Source: Xanthoparmelia taractica (taxonomy: Eukaryota > Ascomycota > Lecanoromycetes > Lecanorales > Parmeliaceae). Taken from it: DNA of 64,000 nucleotides. Location of the stretch: positions 186,001 through 250,000 of the forward strand of contig JANQBS010000027.1 in assembly GCA_033085395.1 (NCBI GenBank), given 5' to 3'. How positions within the stretch are numbered: position 1 is the first letter of the stretch; each line of letters begins with the position of its first letter. Below the pieces are notes generated by a model, which saw only the letters and a program-made list of their open reading frames with translations, made no database searches and was not told the DNA's origin. A program made the position numbers and the translations under genes. Shown here piece after piece: positions 22,923 to 34,795 of this stretch.

Positions 22923-24790
22923 GACTATCACCTTTTGAAGAAATTCATATGTTGTACAACAAGTTCATGCAAGAGACATGAGCCATCAATGTTAAAGACC
23001 CCCCAAGAAAAGGAAATCAGCCCGTGGATGTTTCGCGCTCAGCCTCATTAATGGGCTGCATCCTAGCGCTAAAGGGTTGGATTCGCACTGCCATGTAGCA
23101 CAGGCTGGCAAGGCATAGCTCTATAATCCTCGACTCCATTCCGACCTATCGCACACGTACTTCGTATAGCCTCTTCACGTAGCTCCCCCTAATCCTTAAC
23201 TCTTGACACGTAGCCTCCTTAAAACCTTCCACCGCTCAATCGCTCGCTCGTGGGTGGGGGAAAGAGTACTCGATTGAATGCTCCCTTTGGCCACCTGGCC
23301 TTAGAGCCTATTGCCTGACTCCCTCTGGCCCTCTGGCCTGAAGTCCGTCTGCCCGTCGTATTTCGATGGTGTCTCGTTGCTATAGGTGTCGTTCCTTTGT
23401 TTCCTTCCTTCTAGCCAACGCCCCGACACTCCACTCGACAATACACGGGACTTCCGTTGCCCACCGCTGTGGGACTTCCGTTGCCCAGCTCGACGTGGGG
23501 CTTCCGTACAACACTGTCGCTCAGTGAGGGACCCGTCACGGCTACTGGGACTCGCGCAGTCCGGGCTCATAACCTGTTGCAAATGTGGGTGACGGATGGT
23601 TTGCAGCTACTGAAAAATCTGACCATATACAAGCGATAGGGCTGAGTAGTGCCAAATTCCAACACTGCTGCAGTGAGGCCAGCCACGGGCCTATCTGATG
23701 GATCAGCCCATTTGATAATTGAATATGGTTTTAACTCCATAAAGGTGGAGATGATCTGCCTATGTGTTAACGACGAGATTGACCTTCTCCAACCTTGCTG
23801 ACTCTGGACTTTTGTACGTATTTTCAAGGTATGTGAGCCAGACGTTATTGCACTCAGGCAATAGCGATATCCGTGGGCCCTCGAGCGTAGTAGGGATGGG
23901 ACCGATGACAGATGTCTACATCTTCCCCATGTCAGTCTTGAGGATCTGAGCGGTACAATGAACCTACTGCTATCTATCGAAATACGAGCATATAACGACC
24001 CCGAAGCTTTTGCCTGGTCTCAATCTTGCAATTTTAAATGGCGGCGTCCGCTGATGTCGTTAAGCCTCTCAATGGCAGTATGCATATCATGATGGTGCGT
24101 TTTTCCGGAGCTCAATTCTCCCCAAGGTTCTTTCATAAGAGAATGTACCATAAGTCATGCATAGGGCAAGGTCTACATTTCCCTAGTGCTTTCTTCCTTT
24201 TCATGCTTTTGCGGGTACTGGCCGAATCGATCGGGCTCTTCCGCTATGAATTGTCGTATAGGAAAGAAGGGACACATGAAAGCGCTTCTCAAGTAGGTTG
24301 TATCATAACTATTCAGAAGAAGATTCATGTCAAATGTTACTCTTTTCTGGCAACGCTCCAGAATCGCCGAGAGACCAGCTATTCCATACAAAACACTCGC
24401 CCTCTGTATGAACTCTACTCCGCGTCCTTATCCGCGTCCTTATCAACGTCCGAGCCTTTGAGAGGCACCTCTATGCCTTAGGCATCCTCTCGAAAAGGCA
24501 TTGTTAACTCGATGTCGCCATTAGGGAAGTGGTCCAAAGACATGCAAAACTTACGGACGTACTCGTACCTGTCTTGGGACTCGGAATTGATTTCTGTTCA
24601 GGATCGTCTTGTGGGTAAAAGTATCAGTTTTGAGGAAGACTTGATTGTGCTGACGACACAGTATAGGACGCTAGAGGTTTTGGTTCTCTGTCAAGCGCTC
24701 ATGCTCGCAGACCCTGGATCAAAGCTGTACCAGTACCTACCTTGCCTAATCTGCGCCCACCGTTAGAGGCGTGATCCTCCTTGATAAATA
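22923..24790. other. Unassigned 1.9-kb region
   Basis: No protein family was recognised. A short direct repeat lies at about 23449-23512. The longest plus-strand frame (24038-24481) has no domain pattern, and a CGTCCTTATC-like motif repeats near 24420-24450. The stretch next to 22923 should be the lectin promoter. The remainder could be decayed accessory DNA. Confidence 0.4.
23449..23512. repeat. Direct repeats GGGACTTCCGTTGCCCA
   Basis: Two full copies and a third partial copy (GGGCTTCCGTA) follow one another within about 65 bases, separated by GC-rich spacers. They lie in unassigned DNA. Origin and function are unknown. Confidence 0.7.
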
Positions 24791-25266
24791 ATGTCTCTAT
24801 CCGAGCAACCTGCGGAACGACATTCAAGCGTGAAAATCAACACCGAAGCCACCATGGCAGCCAGTAGGCCGTCTAAAGCACAAAATGAAGCGATCTCGGA
24901 GCCCACTGCGGATGAGATCGAGGCTTTACGGACTCTCCATGCAGAAGCGGGAATCAGCCCGCCACCTGTCACAAACAAAAGGAGAAGGTCAGAGCGCAAA
25001 GTGTGCCCTAACCCTACACAGAACCCATAACGGCTGAAGAGTCTGAGATGGAAGAGCCCAGGGCATAGAAATTGACTTTAGGCTATGGATCTTACAAAAC
25101 AATACTTGCGTTCGACGTTCAGGATCACATGGAGGGATTGAAGGATTTTGTGTCTGCACTGCAGGAGCTCGGTTTCAGCATGTCTCTTAATGGCTCGGCG
25201 TCGCTTTCCATGCTTTTCTATGAAACTCATCCTAGAAGCGAAATACCGTTTGACGTCCTGCGATGA
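24791..25266 (+). CDS. Possible small basic protein, structure uncertain
   Basis: A 79-residue frame (24791-25030) starts MSLSEQPAERHSS and ends in a basic KRRRSERK segment; just beyond, a second 64-residue frame (25072-25266) reads smoothly. They might be two exons, since a donor-like GTGTGC follows the KRRRSERK segment and AG acceptors occur before 25072, but no junction is clearly best. I do not recognise either part. This could equally be non-coding or the relic of an older gene. Confidence 0.25.
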
Positions 25267-25734
25267 TTTGACGGTAAGTCGTTGAGAGAGGTATGAATGG
25301 AGGAGCGAGAGTCTTGTCTAAAAGGCTGGGAGTTGTGAGGTCGTCGGCTTTTGGATATCAGGGATATTGTTCCTGGAGGAATGTGGGGGGGAGGCGAAAT
25401 AGGTACGAATGGCTGAGGTGATTACAGGTCTTCCGCGTTTGGGTCAGTATGGTTGGATTCGGGGCAAGTTGGGAATGAGATGCTGCCCAAATCAAATTCA
25501 AGTATAGTAGGAAATAATCATCGATTTCTAGTCTTAGAAAACCTCTTGTTCGGGTATTAGGCTATCTGGATTTTGCAGGGTCTATGCCCTTTGCTCTATG
25601 CTCTATGCTCTAGTACCTTTTTCTCGTCTACTGTAAGTCTCTTCATATGCCCAAGTCTATTCCTGTTGTAACCCCTTTGCATATTTTTTCTCTATAGCAA
25701 CCAAAATGCGGTCATACTCATCCCCAACATGTCC

Positions 25735-26587
25735 TCACACCTTCGCTTGTACCGCCTGTACAGGATGAAGATTGCCATTCTCCGTATTCCTCGCTGTCTG
25801 TCGTAGATTCATACGTTCTTCTTTCGTCAAGGGTATTTCGCTGCCGCGTCTCGATTCTCTGGAATGCTCGGTTTCGACCAAGGAGGCATTTGCGCTGTCA
25901 TCGTCGACAAAGTTATATGTCCGATATTCGACGTTCTTCCAGCCAGTACCTATGCAGCTTCTGTTAGCCTCGCTCTTTCATCACTTTCTCTACGTCTATG
26001 CGTACCCATGGCCTCGCTGAAGTCTGACCAATCCTCGGTAAAGTAGTGGAGAAAGCCGCCATGGGTAACAACCACAATCTCGTCTTCGGGTCTGGCCCTC
26101 AACCACTGCCTTGCCTCCCTCGCTCTCTTTTCAATCGCATCCGCGGTGGGTGCCCACTTCCCAGTCTTGACATTCCACCCTTTCTTCACCCTACTCAAGT
26201 CCACAGGCTTGCCCTTCATCTCTTCTCTTAGCACTTCAATATCAGTGCCCGTATCGCAAGGTACATCGGCCGTTTCACAAACTTCTGGCAGAGCGATGAC
26301 GGGCATACCCTTTTCTATGAGGGGTTCAAAGCCGTAGAGGGCGGTGTAAATGGTTCGACGGAGAGGCGAAGCGACTATGGCACCGATGGACTTATGGTAG
26401 GGGAAATTTTGAGCTAGATTTTGGCATTGTTCTTTGCCCTTTGGAGTCAAGGATGGGTCCGGCATGCTATGATTTTCCACGCAGAGGTTGTGGTAGCCTG
26501 CTTGAGTCAGCCAAGGAAGGTTTTCGCATTGTATAATGTTGGAGTCTTACCCTGAGCGTGCCTGACGCAGTGAATGATGGGTGCCAT
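25735..26587 (-). CDS. Histidine phosphatase (phosphoglycerate mutase-like) protein
   Basis: Three exons (26587-26551, 26497-26006, 25949-25735) give 247 residues. The family marks are a catalytic RHA in CVRHAQG near residue 9, NHSMPDPSLTPKG, SPLRRTIYTA for the second arginine, an acidic PEVCE segment and THGGFLHYF for the second histidine. The wording (YHNLCVENHSMPDP) is that of the fungal Pmu1-like group. Its substrate is not known with certainty; members of the superfamily act on phosphorylated small molecules. Exon 1 is only 37 bases and ends in a GTAAGA donor. The C-terminal exon ends in polar sequence without a targeting signal. Confidence 0.88.
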
Positions 26588-26978
26588 ACTAAAGGTGTCC
26601 TTAGAGTGTGTCGAGGAAATTCTTAGGTGTTCTGTTTTTTTTTTTTTGAGATGTTTCGAGCGATGCACTTTTATTTCTATTCCGGTCTTCGAGTGGGGGG
26701 TGTTGAAGCAGCAGAAGAAAACGAAATCTAATAGAGGAAAACAAACACCTGCAAAGACAAGTCAGTCACCTGTCCCAATGAACAGCCAGAGAATGTTGAA
26801 AGAAACAGCGCAAAACAAGCCGCACGCCCCAAAACAATTGGCGATGAAATAATCCCCGAGTCAGGCTCGGAGATAAAGAATTTTGGATTGCACAAGCAAA
26901 TCTTCGGCAGAAGCTCGTTTGGTTTTTGACTTCTTCACCCCAATCCCCACTCAGTATCCTCTTTCAGCTGTAGCTTAA
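26588..26978. other. Divergent promoter region with poly-T tract
   Basis: About 390 bases separate the divergent starts of the phosphatase and the alpha/beta hydrolase. A run of 13 or more T lies at about 26635-26648. No gene is visible. Confidence 0.5.
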
Positions 26979-28256
26979 ATGAGGAGCTTGGTCAATGATG
27001 CCTTTCGCATCTCGACCTTACAATATGCCGGACATATGACCAGACGTTTGGCCAGCGGAGGCCGATGCCGTTACCATGACCTTCCAATCAGAAAGATCAT
27101 AGACAACCAAACCTCTATAACTGTCAACGTTGGTATTGGTATGTCAATCGATGTATGGTACGCGGACCAATTGCATATAAACAAGTGTATTCTATAACCT
27201 GCTCATATTTCTGCAGCGTTCGGCAACCTCCTAGGCCTGAACCAAACAATCCAATCATCATCTTCCTGGGGCCCGGCATTCCTACGGCAGTGCAGACCAG
27301 ACATCATCTCAAGAATCTCGCCCTTGGAGCAAATGCTGTTGTCGTCGAGATAATGCACAGAGTATCGGCACAAAACTCCTACCCAGTCCCTATACATTCG
27401 GTCGGTACTCTACATGTTGCACGAAAGACGTGAGGTCTGATGGCATACGTAGGTACTCGCTGGATATGATTGGGTTCGAGCAAAACTTGCCAGTGGTCCC
27501 CAAGGATATCAAGATTTGACCAGGATCACGAAACCGTCAAGGATTGGTGTATGCGGCGAGCTGGTTGGCGGGAGCCTAGCTACAATGCTGGCTTTGACAG
27601 AGTGCTCCTCTACGCCTACAAAGCTGGAGCGTCAAAGTATCAGCGCTCTCGCAGTCGGCAACCCTATCCTCGACTGGACCGCATTAACCCGGAGCGATGC
27701 GACAGGCAACATTTCCCAAGGAGCATCCTTCCGTAAAATCGCTGGTATTCCCGATGGCGCTAACAATGAATCCCTTTCTATCAATAGCCTCTGCGACATA
27801 CGAGAACTGTACTTCTCGAAAGCGGAAGGGTATTCCGACCCGTTTGCGAGCCCGCTACTCTTTTTCCGTACGCCGACTTCTGAAATCCCGATCGAGGCTG
27901 CTGCGCCCACTGAACATGGTCTCCTCAACGGTGGGTCGGAGGATCGAAATCCTCCATCTCCATCCGTCAAAAAGCGTCGCTGGCCTCGTAAATACCCTCC
28001 AACCGGCTCGAATCTACTGTTACCTGGGACAATGGTAGAAGTAGGGGAAGATTTCGTACTAAAGGACCAAGGAGTGGAACTCGTGGAAATGATGCAAAAG
28101 AGCTTCAAACGCTCGAAAGACGAAAGCACGGGTGATGCGAAGAACACCGTCAGGAGAGACTTTGAGCTTGTGGAAAGGGAGGGCATGGGGCTGTGGGACG
28201 AGAAGCACACCTTTAAAATCGGGCAATGGTTCGGTGAACAATTAAGGAAGCCCTAA
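26979..28256 (+). CDS. Alpha/beta-hydrolase fold protein
   Basis: Three exons are inferred: 26979 to about 27157, 27217-27400 and 27453-28256. The middle exon reads NNPIIIFLGPGIPTAV and NAVVVEIMHRVS. The third exon opens VLAGYDWVRAKLASGPQGYQ, continues RIGVCGELVGGSLATMLALT for the nucleophile elbow, and later has AVGNPILDW. This is the layout of an alpha/beta hydrolase. The elbow reads G-V-C-G-E, so Cys stands where Ser is usual. The N-terminus is rich in Arg and hydroxylated residues and could be a mitochondrial presequence. The first donor is uncertain: either GTACGC at 27158 or GTCAAT at 27143 keeps the frame. The protein is about 390 residues. Substrate unknown. Confidence 0.7.
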
Positions 28257-29773
28257 CCGACTATTAAGCGAAAATTACTATGGCTCTACAACTATTGATC
28301 TGCTTTGATCGGACGAGGCCTGTCTTACGGGTTCGAATTTCATCTGGAGTTGCAGAGGGCTCCTACAAAGCTTGTATGAGCATGGGTGGAGCAGGCCAAC
28401 TTCTACGTGGCAACTTGACGTTGCTCGGAAAAAGAGGCTGGCTTGGACCATGGCAGCGATACTCCAAGCTGTTTGCCCGAGGCTTAGGCATCACCAGATC
28501 CACAAACTCGCAGCCCACTCAACAGAAATCATCGTTTTTGCAGACATTTGCTTGTCTCAAAGCTATGGGATCGAGGCATCACAGTGACGAAGTCTCTGCT
28601 ATAACGGAGTGGAGCATTTGTTGGAAGAGCGGTCTTGGACCGTGTCCAGATCGGAAAACTGCACTTCCTCAATTCGATGCTTGATGGATATCTATGGACT
28701 CATGCAGTTTCAACGGAGGAACGCCCGTCTAACACACCATCTACAGCTCAAATAACATTCAGAGTTGGCAATGCTGGCCCTACGCTCTCTGGCTGTTGAT
28801 TTCTCTGTCATCTGCTGCCTCATAATCCACCCAAGAGGAGACTCATTTTGGATGATTGCGCTCCATGTTCTCAACCTGAATGATCCTCCTCCGAGTGATG
28901 ATGACTTTCGCTGTATCGACCTGGGCATTGCGATCGATACTCAAACCTTCCACCGAGTATAATCGCCCAGCAACTGAATCAGCCTTACGCCGGAGGAACC
29001 TTTCAAGCTTTCAGCATGTCATACCAAGCAGTCCAATCCCTCATAGCCTTGAACGAGTCGGAGTATTCCGTCATGATATCACTCAGCCGATCAATCACTT
29101 CGTCGCAACAACGATTGATAGCAAGACCTCTGTTGGTGTCTGATAGAAGAGAAGGAGTGCTTGGAAGACTACGCACATCCATGTCGAGTCCCGGAAGCCT
29201 GGTCTTGAGTTGCCATTGGTCGCATGATCTGTGAACGGAGTGGCTGCGTTCAAAGCGAAGGATTCTGGCTTCTATGGTTTGGTCCATGGTATCGGCCCTT
29301 ACGTGCTGGAGGGGGATGATGATTATGAGACGGGAACTGTGGATTGTTGGAGACGAATGCTTGTTTATATTTGTTGCGTTCCAATAAAGCCAAGGCAGCC
29401 GCAATGCACCGGCCGCGTGCATAGATGCAAAAAGCAAAACCCTTGCACACCTTCTAGCGACAAAGGAATGGTATGTGCTAGGTTAAGGTGGAGAGGCCCA
29501 GTTTGGACGTTTCATGCATGAGATACCCGCCCTTTGGCGTATGGAAGGTTTGAGAACGAACGTAAGAAAGGTTTTGCAAGGTATGGAATATCAACCATGC
29601 GTCTCGCATTACCCTACCAGAGCCCTAGTACTCCAAATCCAATCGCACTCTACCCTCAGGACTTCCGGATCCCCAACGAGCTCCATAAGTTACTCACGAT
29701 CATCCCACCTCTAATCGAAACAATATGTACTTGAGCCCCCCCAAAAATAATCCAGAATAGGAGTGAACTTCTC
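28257..29773. other. Unassigned 1.5-kb region
   Basis: No recognised gene. A minus-strand frame from an ATG at 29287 to a stop at 29003 encodes 94 residues with a protein-like composition (for example CCDEVIDRLSDIMTEYSDSF), but I know no relative, and no flanking exon could be joined. A plus-strand frame at 28280-28684 shows no domain. The region may contain a lineage-specific gene or a relic. Confidence 0.35.
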
Positions 29774-29855
29774 TGCAAGGTATGAGATTCGAACTCATGC
29801 ATCTTTCGATAATGGAACTTGAGACCATTGCCTTGGACCGCTCGGCCAACCTTGC
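29774..29855 (-). tRNA. tRNA-Leu (anticodon CAA)
   Basis: Read on the minus strand, the gene starts GCAAGGTTGGCCGAGCGG and ends ACCTTGC plus discriminator A, so the seven-base acceptor stem pairs. The D-arm carries the A box TGGCCGAGCGG. The anticodon loop is CTCAAGT, giving anticodon CAA after U33, for UUG codons. A long variable arm follows, as expected in leucine tRNAs, and the T-arm is ATGAG-TTCGAAT-CTCAT with a good B box. No intron is needed. Length is 82 nt without CCA. Confidence 0.93.
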
Positions 29856-30247
29856 TTTGAGAAAACCATCATTGGTGCTATTAAAAATGATCTATATGAT
29901 TGTGTATGTTACGTGTAACTCACCATCTTCGTAGCGTTTCCGTCACGTGACATTAGTAGACATGCGGAAGATCGGACAAGGTAAGAGTGATAAGAGGGAG
30001 TTAAGGGGAGGCGATTACCCGAAGAAAGATCTCATGTTCGTATGGGTTTTGGATTTCTATCTGGTTTGGTTGTCAAGAAAGGATGAGAGGGTATAAACTC
30101 AGTTCTTTCAAACCAATGCCTTTTTCTGATGCCCATGTAGAGTCGGTGTCTTGACTTCTCCCATTATGCAAGACTATCGCTGCTAACCTTCGGGGCTGTA
30201 AAAACAGCTGCCTATTCCACCATATCTCATATCATCAAATTACAATA
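29856..30247. other. Intergenic between tRNA-Leu and zinc-finger gene
   Basis: About 390 bases hold the tRNA upstream side and the 3' end of the minus-strand C2H2 gene. Nothing else is visible. Confidence 0.45.
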
Positions 30248-31532
30248 TCATATCCTTCCATCCCAATACTTCTTCAAGTATGCAGACGTCCGTGCGTCGT
30301 CCAGCACCGTTACAAACGTCCTCGTTGCCTTCACAACCACCTTCACTCCATCAGAACTTTGTCGGGCTCCCAGCGCCACAGGCAGTGCGCAATTACCGTA
30401 GTCGTTGAAATAGTCGTTGATGGCCTCCTCCATTACATCCCGAATGAACGCTCGATCTTTTCGGAAGCGCTTCTCGTTGCTCAGGCGTGCTGCCCACTTG
30501 TCTTCTTCATCACATCGGTCAAGGTTCTCGTATTGACTCATGATTTTGTAGTCGAAGCGCGAGTTGAGCTTGTCTACGAGATCGTGCGAAGTTCCTATGT
30601 TGTCGAGATAGACTTCCACGGCCCGCTTGAGAGATACGGCGCAAACCACGTCTTCTTCGTGGGCCTTTACGAAATGGGTGAAGGTGTTGCTCATGCACCA
30701 TAGCAGCGGCAAACTGGTGAGTGGGCGAGTCGATGCGAGCTCGAAGTCCGCAATAACCGAGCCCCTGAGCGAGCGGTCGAAGTCGTGGTTGTAGAATCCC
30801 GTCTGGGCAGAATCCGTGTAAGCGGCTTGGTCGGGGTTTGAGACGAGATTGTCTGCTTGTGTTTTTGGGGTGTTCCCGGCCGAAAGCGGTTCGAGTTGTG
30901 AAATCGGAGGAGCGTCGGCGAGCTCGAGCAGGCTGTCGTCTTCTGCTGTGATGCCGTTGATGTAGAATTCCTGGCCCTCATCTTGGAGCTTGCATTCTCC
31001 TAAGCCGCGCCATCAGGTCAGCCGCAAAATTATGTCGTCCGAGGGTGTTGAAATTACCTTGGCGAGGGAACAACCCCTCGGGGCCAAACTCCATCCGCGC
31101 TCTCAAAGACCCCTCGTTTGCTCTGAACCACCAATGGAGCAGGCTCAAGCTTGTCTGGTCCTTATTCCGCTGCAGTTGCTTCTTGGTTTTGACACCAGCC
31201 AATGCGCATGTGATTTTAGCATTAATGGCCCGTTGCTTCCTTGACGGAAGCGAATTGAAAACATTGGATTCGACGGTCATTTCCCTGGTTTCTTCTTTGC
31301 TCGGTGGATAGCTTGTCAGGGGCTTCTCATCCCAGCAGCTGGGGTGAACGAAGGGGGAGAGCTCTTCTGGGCGAGTGTTGTGTGTTTTGAAATGGCGTGA
31401 AAGTGCAGCTTTCAAGCCGTGTCTCTTGTTACATATAATGCACTGAAAGGTTTTGTGGACGCCAGCGTCCAAGGAATGGAAGGTCGCGCCGTTCTTGCGG
31501 GCGACGGAGCGGGTGATTTTGGTCGGTGCCAT
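30248..31532 (-). CDS. Single C2H2-finger protein, 408 residues
   Basis: Two exons (31532-31058, 30999-30248) join in phase 1. The donor is GTAATT, the branch site GCTGAC and the acceptor TTAG. Near residue 30 a classical finger CIICNKRH...LSRHFKTH has C-x2-C-x12-H-x3-H spacing. The rest is mostly polar; a C-terminal segment with FTHFVKAHEEDVV and EEAINDYFNDYGNCALPVA may be a folded domain that I do not recognise. A nuclear DNA- or RNA-binding role is plausible but not shown. Without the intron, two open frames would overlap out of phase; with it, the protein is continuous. Confidence 0.65.
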
Positions 31533-32630
31533 TGCAAAGAAAGAGATGGATGTTGAAAAGTAAGAGAGTGTTATGATGTAGACGGGCTACAACAGAGAGA
31601 AGAATGTGTAATAAGGGAAAGAAGCGGGATTGAATGAAGTATAGAAAGCCCTGCAAAGGTCAATAACTCGCATTGTCAGAAGCAAGCACACTATTGTTAT
31701 ATTGCATGTCAAGATTGCTTGCTATTGACGAAATTTGAAAATGCAGATCCGGGCCTTCACCTCACTTAAGAGTGGTAAGTAGACGCAACCAAACATTCCT
31801 GAAAGCAATGGACTTTAGCTTAGAAATACAAGGCTTCTTATATATATAGATATATTCGGTGAGGATGTGTTTTCTCATGAATGATGAAGCTATTCCTGTG
31901 CTCGGCAGCGCTAAAGCATCTAACCGCATGCCAAGGAAAAGCTTAGATAATCGTTGCCCCGCCATGCAGAGTAAACACAGGACTAAGGGAGCGCGGGCCA
32001 ATCTTCCCTCCACATACAATAGATTGTTGCTTGTCTAAACCTGTCACTTTGAACCATATCCGTCTATATATAAGAAGCTGCATTCACGAAGATATACGAC
32101 CTCTATTTCACCATTTCCATCATTGAGAATTGAGCATTGATACCCTCACCTGCGATATCTGTTTACTTTTTCCGACCTTCCATCGCTGGCCTCTTGTCCT
32201 TTCTTCCAAAGACTTCTCTGCGGCGAACGCATATATATATCACGACTTCAACCGGATTATTCATTGAAGAGCACTACTTCAAAGTCTCTTCCCTCAAAGC
32301 TCCATTATACAGCAACCCAAAACCGAGCAAGCACCCCGTTGCCCCGAGGACCATCACCAGCAGACCAAACCTCCCAGAAGCTATCTCCAGTTCATCCCTT
32401 CCTTCGCACAACCTCCTCTCGCGCACACCAACGCCTCTCCAAACCCTCAACCGACCCTCCACCTTCCTCTCACTCCCTTACTCCTTAATCAACCCTCTCC
32501 ACCTACCTACCAACCTACCTACCTACCTATCTATCTATCTATCTATCCGCCAACCACACACATCCCCATTTCACCTTTTAAAAACAAACGCCATAATCAC
32601 TTCCAAGTACTCACACGCCGCATCACAACC
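31533..32630. other. Divergent spacer with a long pyrimidine-rich leader
   Basis: The left part is the promoter of the minus-strand zinc-finger gene. From about 32100 to 32630 the plus strand is strongly C/T-rich, as in fungal 5' leaders, and runs straight into the microprotein start at 32631. The long frame at 32137-32736 is low-complexity and reads through this leader in another frame. Confidence 0.5.
32505..32551. repeat. CTAC/CTAT tetranucleotide microsatellite
   Basis: Several CTAC units are followed by five or six CTAT units inside the pyrimidine-rich leader about 80 bases before the microprotein start. Confidence 0.85.
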
Positions 32631-32774
32631 ATGGTCCAACGAAACATCGTCGTCGCAATCATCATCATCGTCCTCTTTGTCGTCCTCGCCGCCGTGGGTT
32701 ATGGGATTTATGCCATTCAGAGCCAGCTGTCTATGAGTGGGAGGGCGAGGAGGGAAATGGATGAGGAGGAGTGA
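32631..32774 (+). CDS. 47-residue single-pass membrane microprotein
   Basis: A short frame with an excellent start context (CAACCATGG) encodes MVQRNIVVAIIIIVLFVVLA followed by AVGYGIYAIQSQLS and a charged tail ending in MDEEE. One strong hydrophobic helix covers about residues 6-28. The placement behind a long C/T-rich leader and the helix-then-acidic-tail design suggest a real translated membrane peptide. I recall similar unnamed small membrane proteins in filamentous fungi but cannot name a family. Topology is probably N-terminus out or in the lumen, with the short tail on the other side. Confidence 0.5.
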   Translation: MVQRNIVVAIIIIVLFVVLAAVGYGIYAIQSQLSMSGRARREMDEEE

Positions 32775-33188
32775 TGCGGGTTTGATGGGGGGGGTGGGGA
32801 TAGGTTGCTGCTTCTCCCATCAGATGTTGTTGGGGAGGGGGGAGGGTGTGGAAGCGGAACTTATTGCGATTGTGATGGAGTTGTGTACATTGGCGGGAGA
32901 TGTTCGAGTTGTGTGTGCATAGCCATAAAGTAGCTGGGATATTCTCGGGTATAGGGAGGACGATACCGGAGCCATCAGCTTAGATGGAGAAACTGGATAT
33001 AGCTAGCGCATTGGGACGTGCATCAATATGGGCTGGAATGGCAACACTTGAGATATTCAACAGATAATCTCCGAATATGAATGGGTATATATACTTGACG
33101 CAAGCAAATCCACAACCAGTCCCATAATGGCTATAGCTCTTCGCTCTTCAGATCAAATCCGCAGCTCGCTAATCGTCACCTCACTGCA
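32775..33188. other. Convergent 3' spacer
   Basis: About 410 bases separate the microprotein stop from the stop of the minus-strand zinc-finger-like gene. A G-rich segment lies at 32780-32850. No gene is supported. Confidence 0.45.
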
Positions 33189-34795
33189 TCATCGACGCCC
33201 CATATCCATCGCCTCCTTCAGCCCCATCAGTACCCTCCCACCTTCCCCATCCATATCCTCAACCCCATCTCCATCCCTCAAAGTCGGATCAAGCATGCCT
33301 TTCTCCATCCCCAGCTGCTGCTGCTGCTCGCAAATATCGTCATCGCCCGGCGCGTCCGCCAGATCTTCATCTTCGTCAGACGCCTGATCCTGCTCATTAT
33401 CCGGCTGCTGGTGATCGTCGCGCTGAGGTGGGGGAGGGTAACGATGGTGGCCGTTCATGTGGTTGTTGTTGGTGGGGTTTGGTGGTGTGGCGGTTGCCCA
33501 GGGCGAAGGCGGAGGTAATGGATTTTGTACAGAGCGTTGATGGGCGAGCCGTGTCCGCCAACGGGAGAGGAGTGCTTCGTAACTGGGAAGTTCGGGGATG
33601 TGTCTTGTCGTTTCACGGGAGAGAGGAAGGGCGGAGATGCCAAAACGGGTGTACTCGGTAGAATGGTCGTAAGGGTTTTTTTGGGCGAGTTGAGAGCAAA
33701 GGTGCTGGATTTCTTGCTCGGCCAGCTCGAGAGAAAATTTTGTCTGTCTGTGTTTTTCCTGCTCACGAGCAAATGCCTTTGCGCATTCTGTACGCCATGA
33801 TTCTTGCCGTTGTTTCTCTGGGAGGGCCTTCCAAGTTTCATAGACGCTTGTGAGATGCTGGTAGTATTTCTCCTCCATTTCTCCTATGTCTTCGGAGTCC
33901 TGAGAGTGACCGTTGGTTCCATTGGGCTGGATGATTTGGTTTGGGAAGTGATGCGACTTCCCCCGTGGCTGTAAATCCTTTAATTTGGATCCGAGCCATT
34001 CGCGTAAGATGTCATGATAGATTGGCTTGGGTGCTTCAACTGACCACGAAAACCGGTCAGGTACTGATGATCCGGCAAGCAGTGTGTGAGGTGCGGAGAG
34101 GCATTGCAGGCATAGCTCAGGAAACGAGAGGCTAAAAAAATTGAAATCGAAAGGGGAAATGGGATGTGCACGCATGCTAGAAGTAGACCAAATCAGTATG
34201 TAATCGCAGCAAGTCCAACTTCGACATACTTTGCAGCCTTTACACTACCCAGCACCTCCTGCAAAGCCAATTCAGCAGCACGCGCTCGTTCTCGCTCTTC
34301 CAGCGCATTCTGCTTTTGGATGATCTCTTCTTTCACGGATATTGCTCTCGAAGGTCTCCTACCAAAAGGCGCTTCATCGTCTCGAAGCACAGGCGGTAGA
34401 TCGTTGATGACGCCAGTGGATTGCCAATTCAGTCGATTCAAGACCGTCCTCACCGGCGCGCTGTCTGAGTGCTGGACATTGGCGAAACCGCCTTGTGAGG
34501 AAGGCGAGCGCTGATCGCGGAAGGGTGTAAGTTTCGAGCTAGTTGTAGAACCCTCTCTCTTCCCTGCCGATGAACGCGCCTGCCGACGAGTGACATTGCC
34601 TCGCATCCTGCGGATCTCCTCGACGTTGTGTAGATCGTCTGGAGGTTTTGCATTCTTGTCTTTGATGTATAAATCCAGATGGCGTCCGAGGGAAGATGAT
34701 GTAAAAGCCTGATGGCAATAGGGGCATTCCTTGTCTTTGACCGCTGGGGTCTTGCTGGCGGAGGAGCCAGGTGTTGCTGCAAAACCGTCCGCCAT
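33189..34795 (-). CDS. Zinc-finger-like conserved fungal protein, 517 residues
   Basis: Two exons (34795-34230, 34176-33189) join in phase 2 with a GTATGT donor and a TAG acceptor. Near residue 24 stands ECPYCHQAFTSSSLGRHLDLY, a C-x2-C-x11-H element followed by PPDDLHNVEEIRRMRGNVTR, a block I associate with a conserved Pezizomycotina family of unknown function. The second half has a helical segment (KALPEKQRQESWRTECAKAF), a proline-rich stretch and an acidic DEDEDLADAPGDDD region with poly-Gln after it. It is probably nuclear. The fourth metal ligand is not obvious, so the finger may be atypical. Confidence 0.75.

Noticed and set aside
32137..32736. 199-codon plus-strand frame rich in Ser, Pro and Leu
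   Set aside because: It runs through a pyrimidine-rich leader and a microsatellite and overlaps the microprotein in another frame; no domain is visible.
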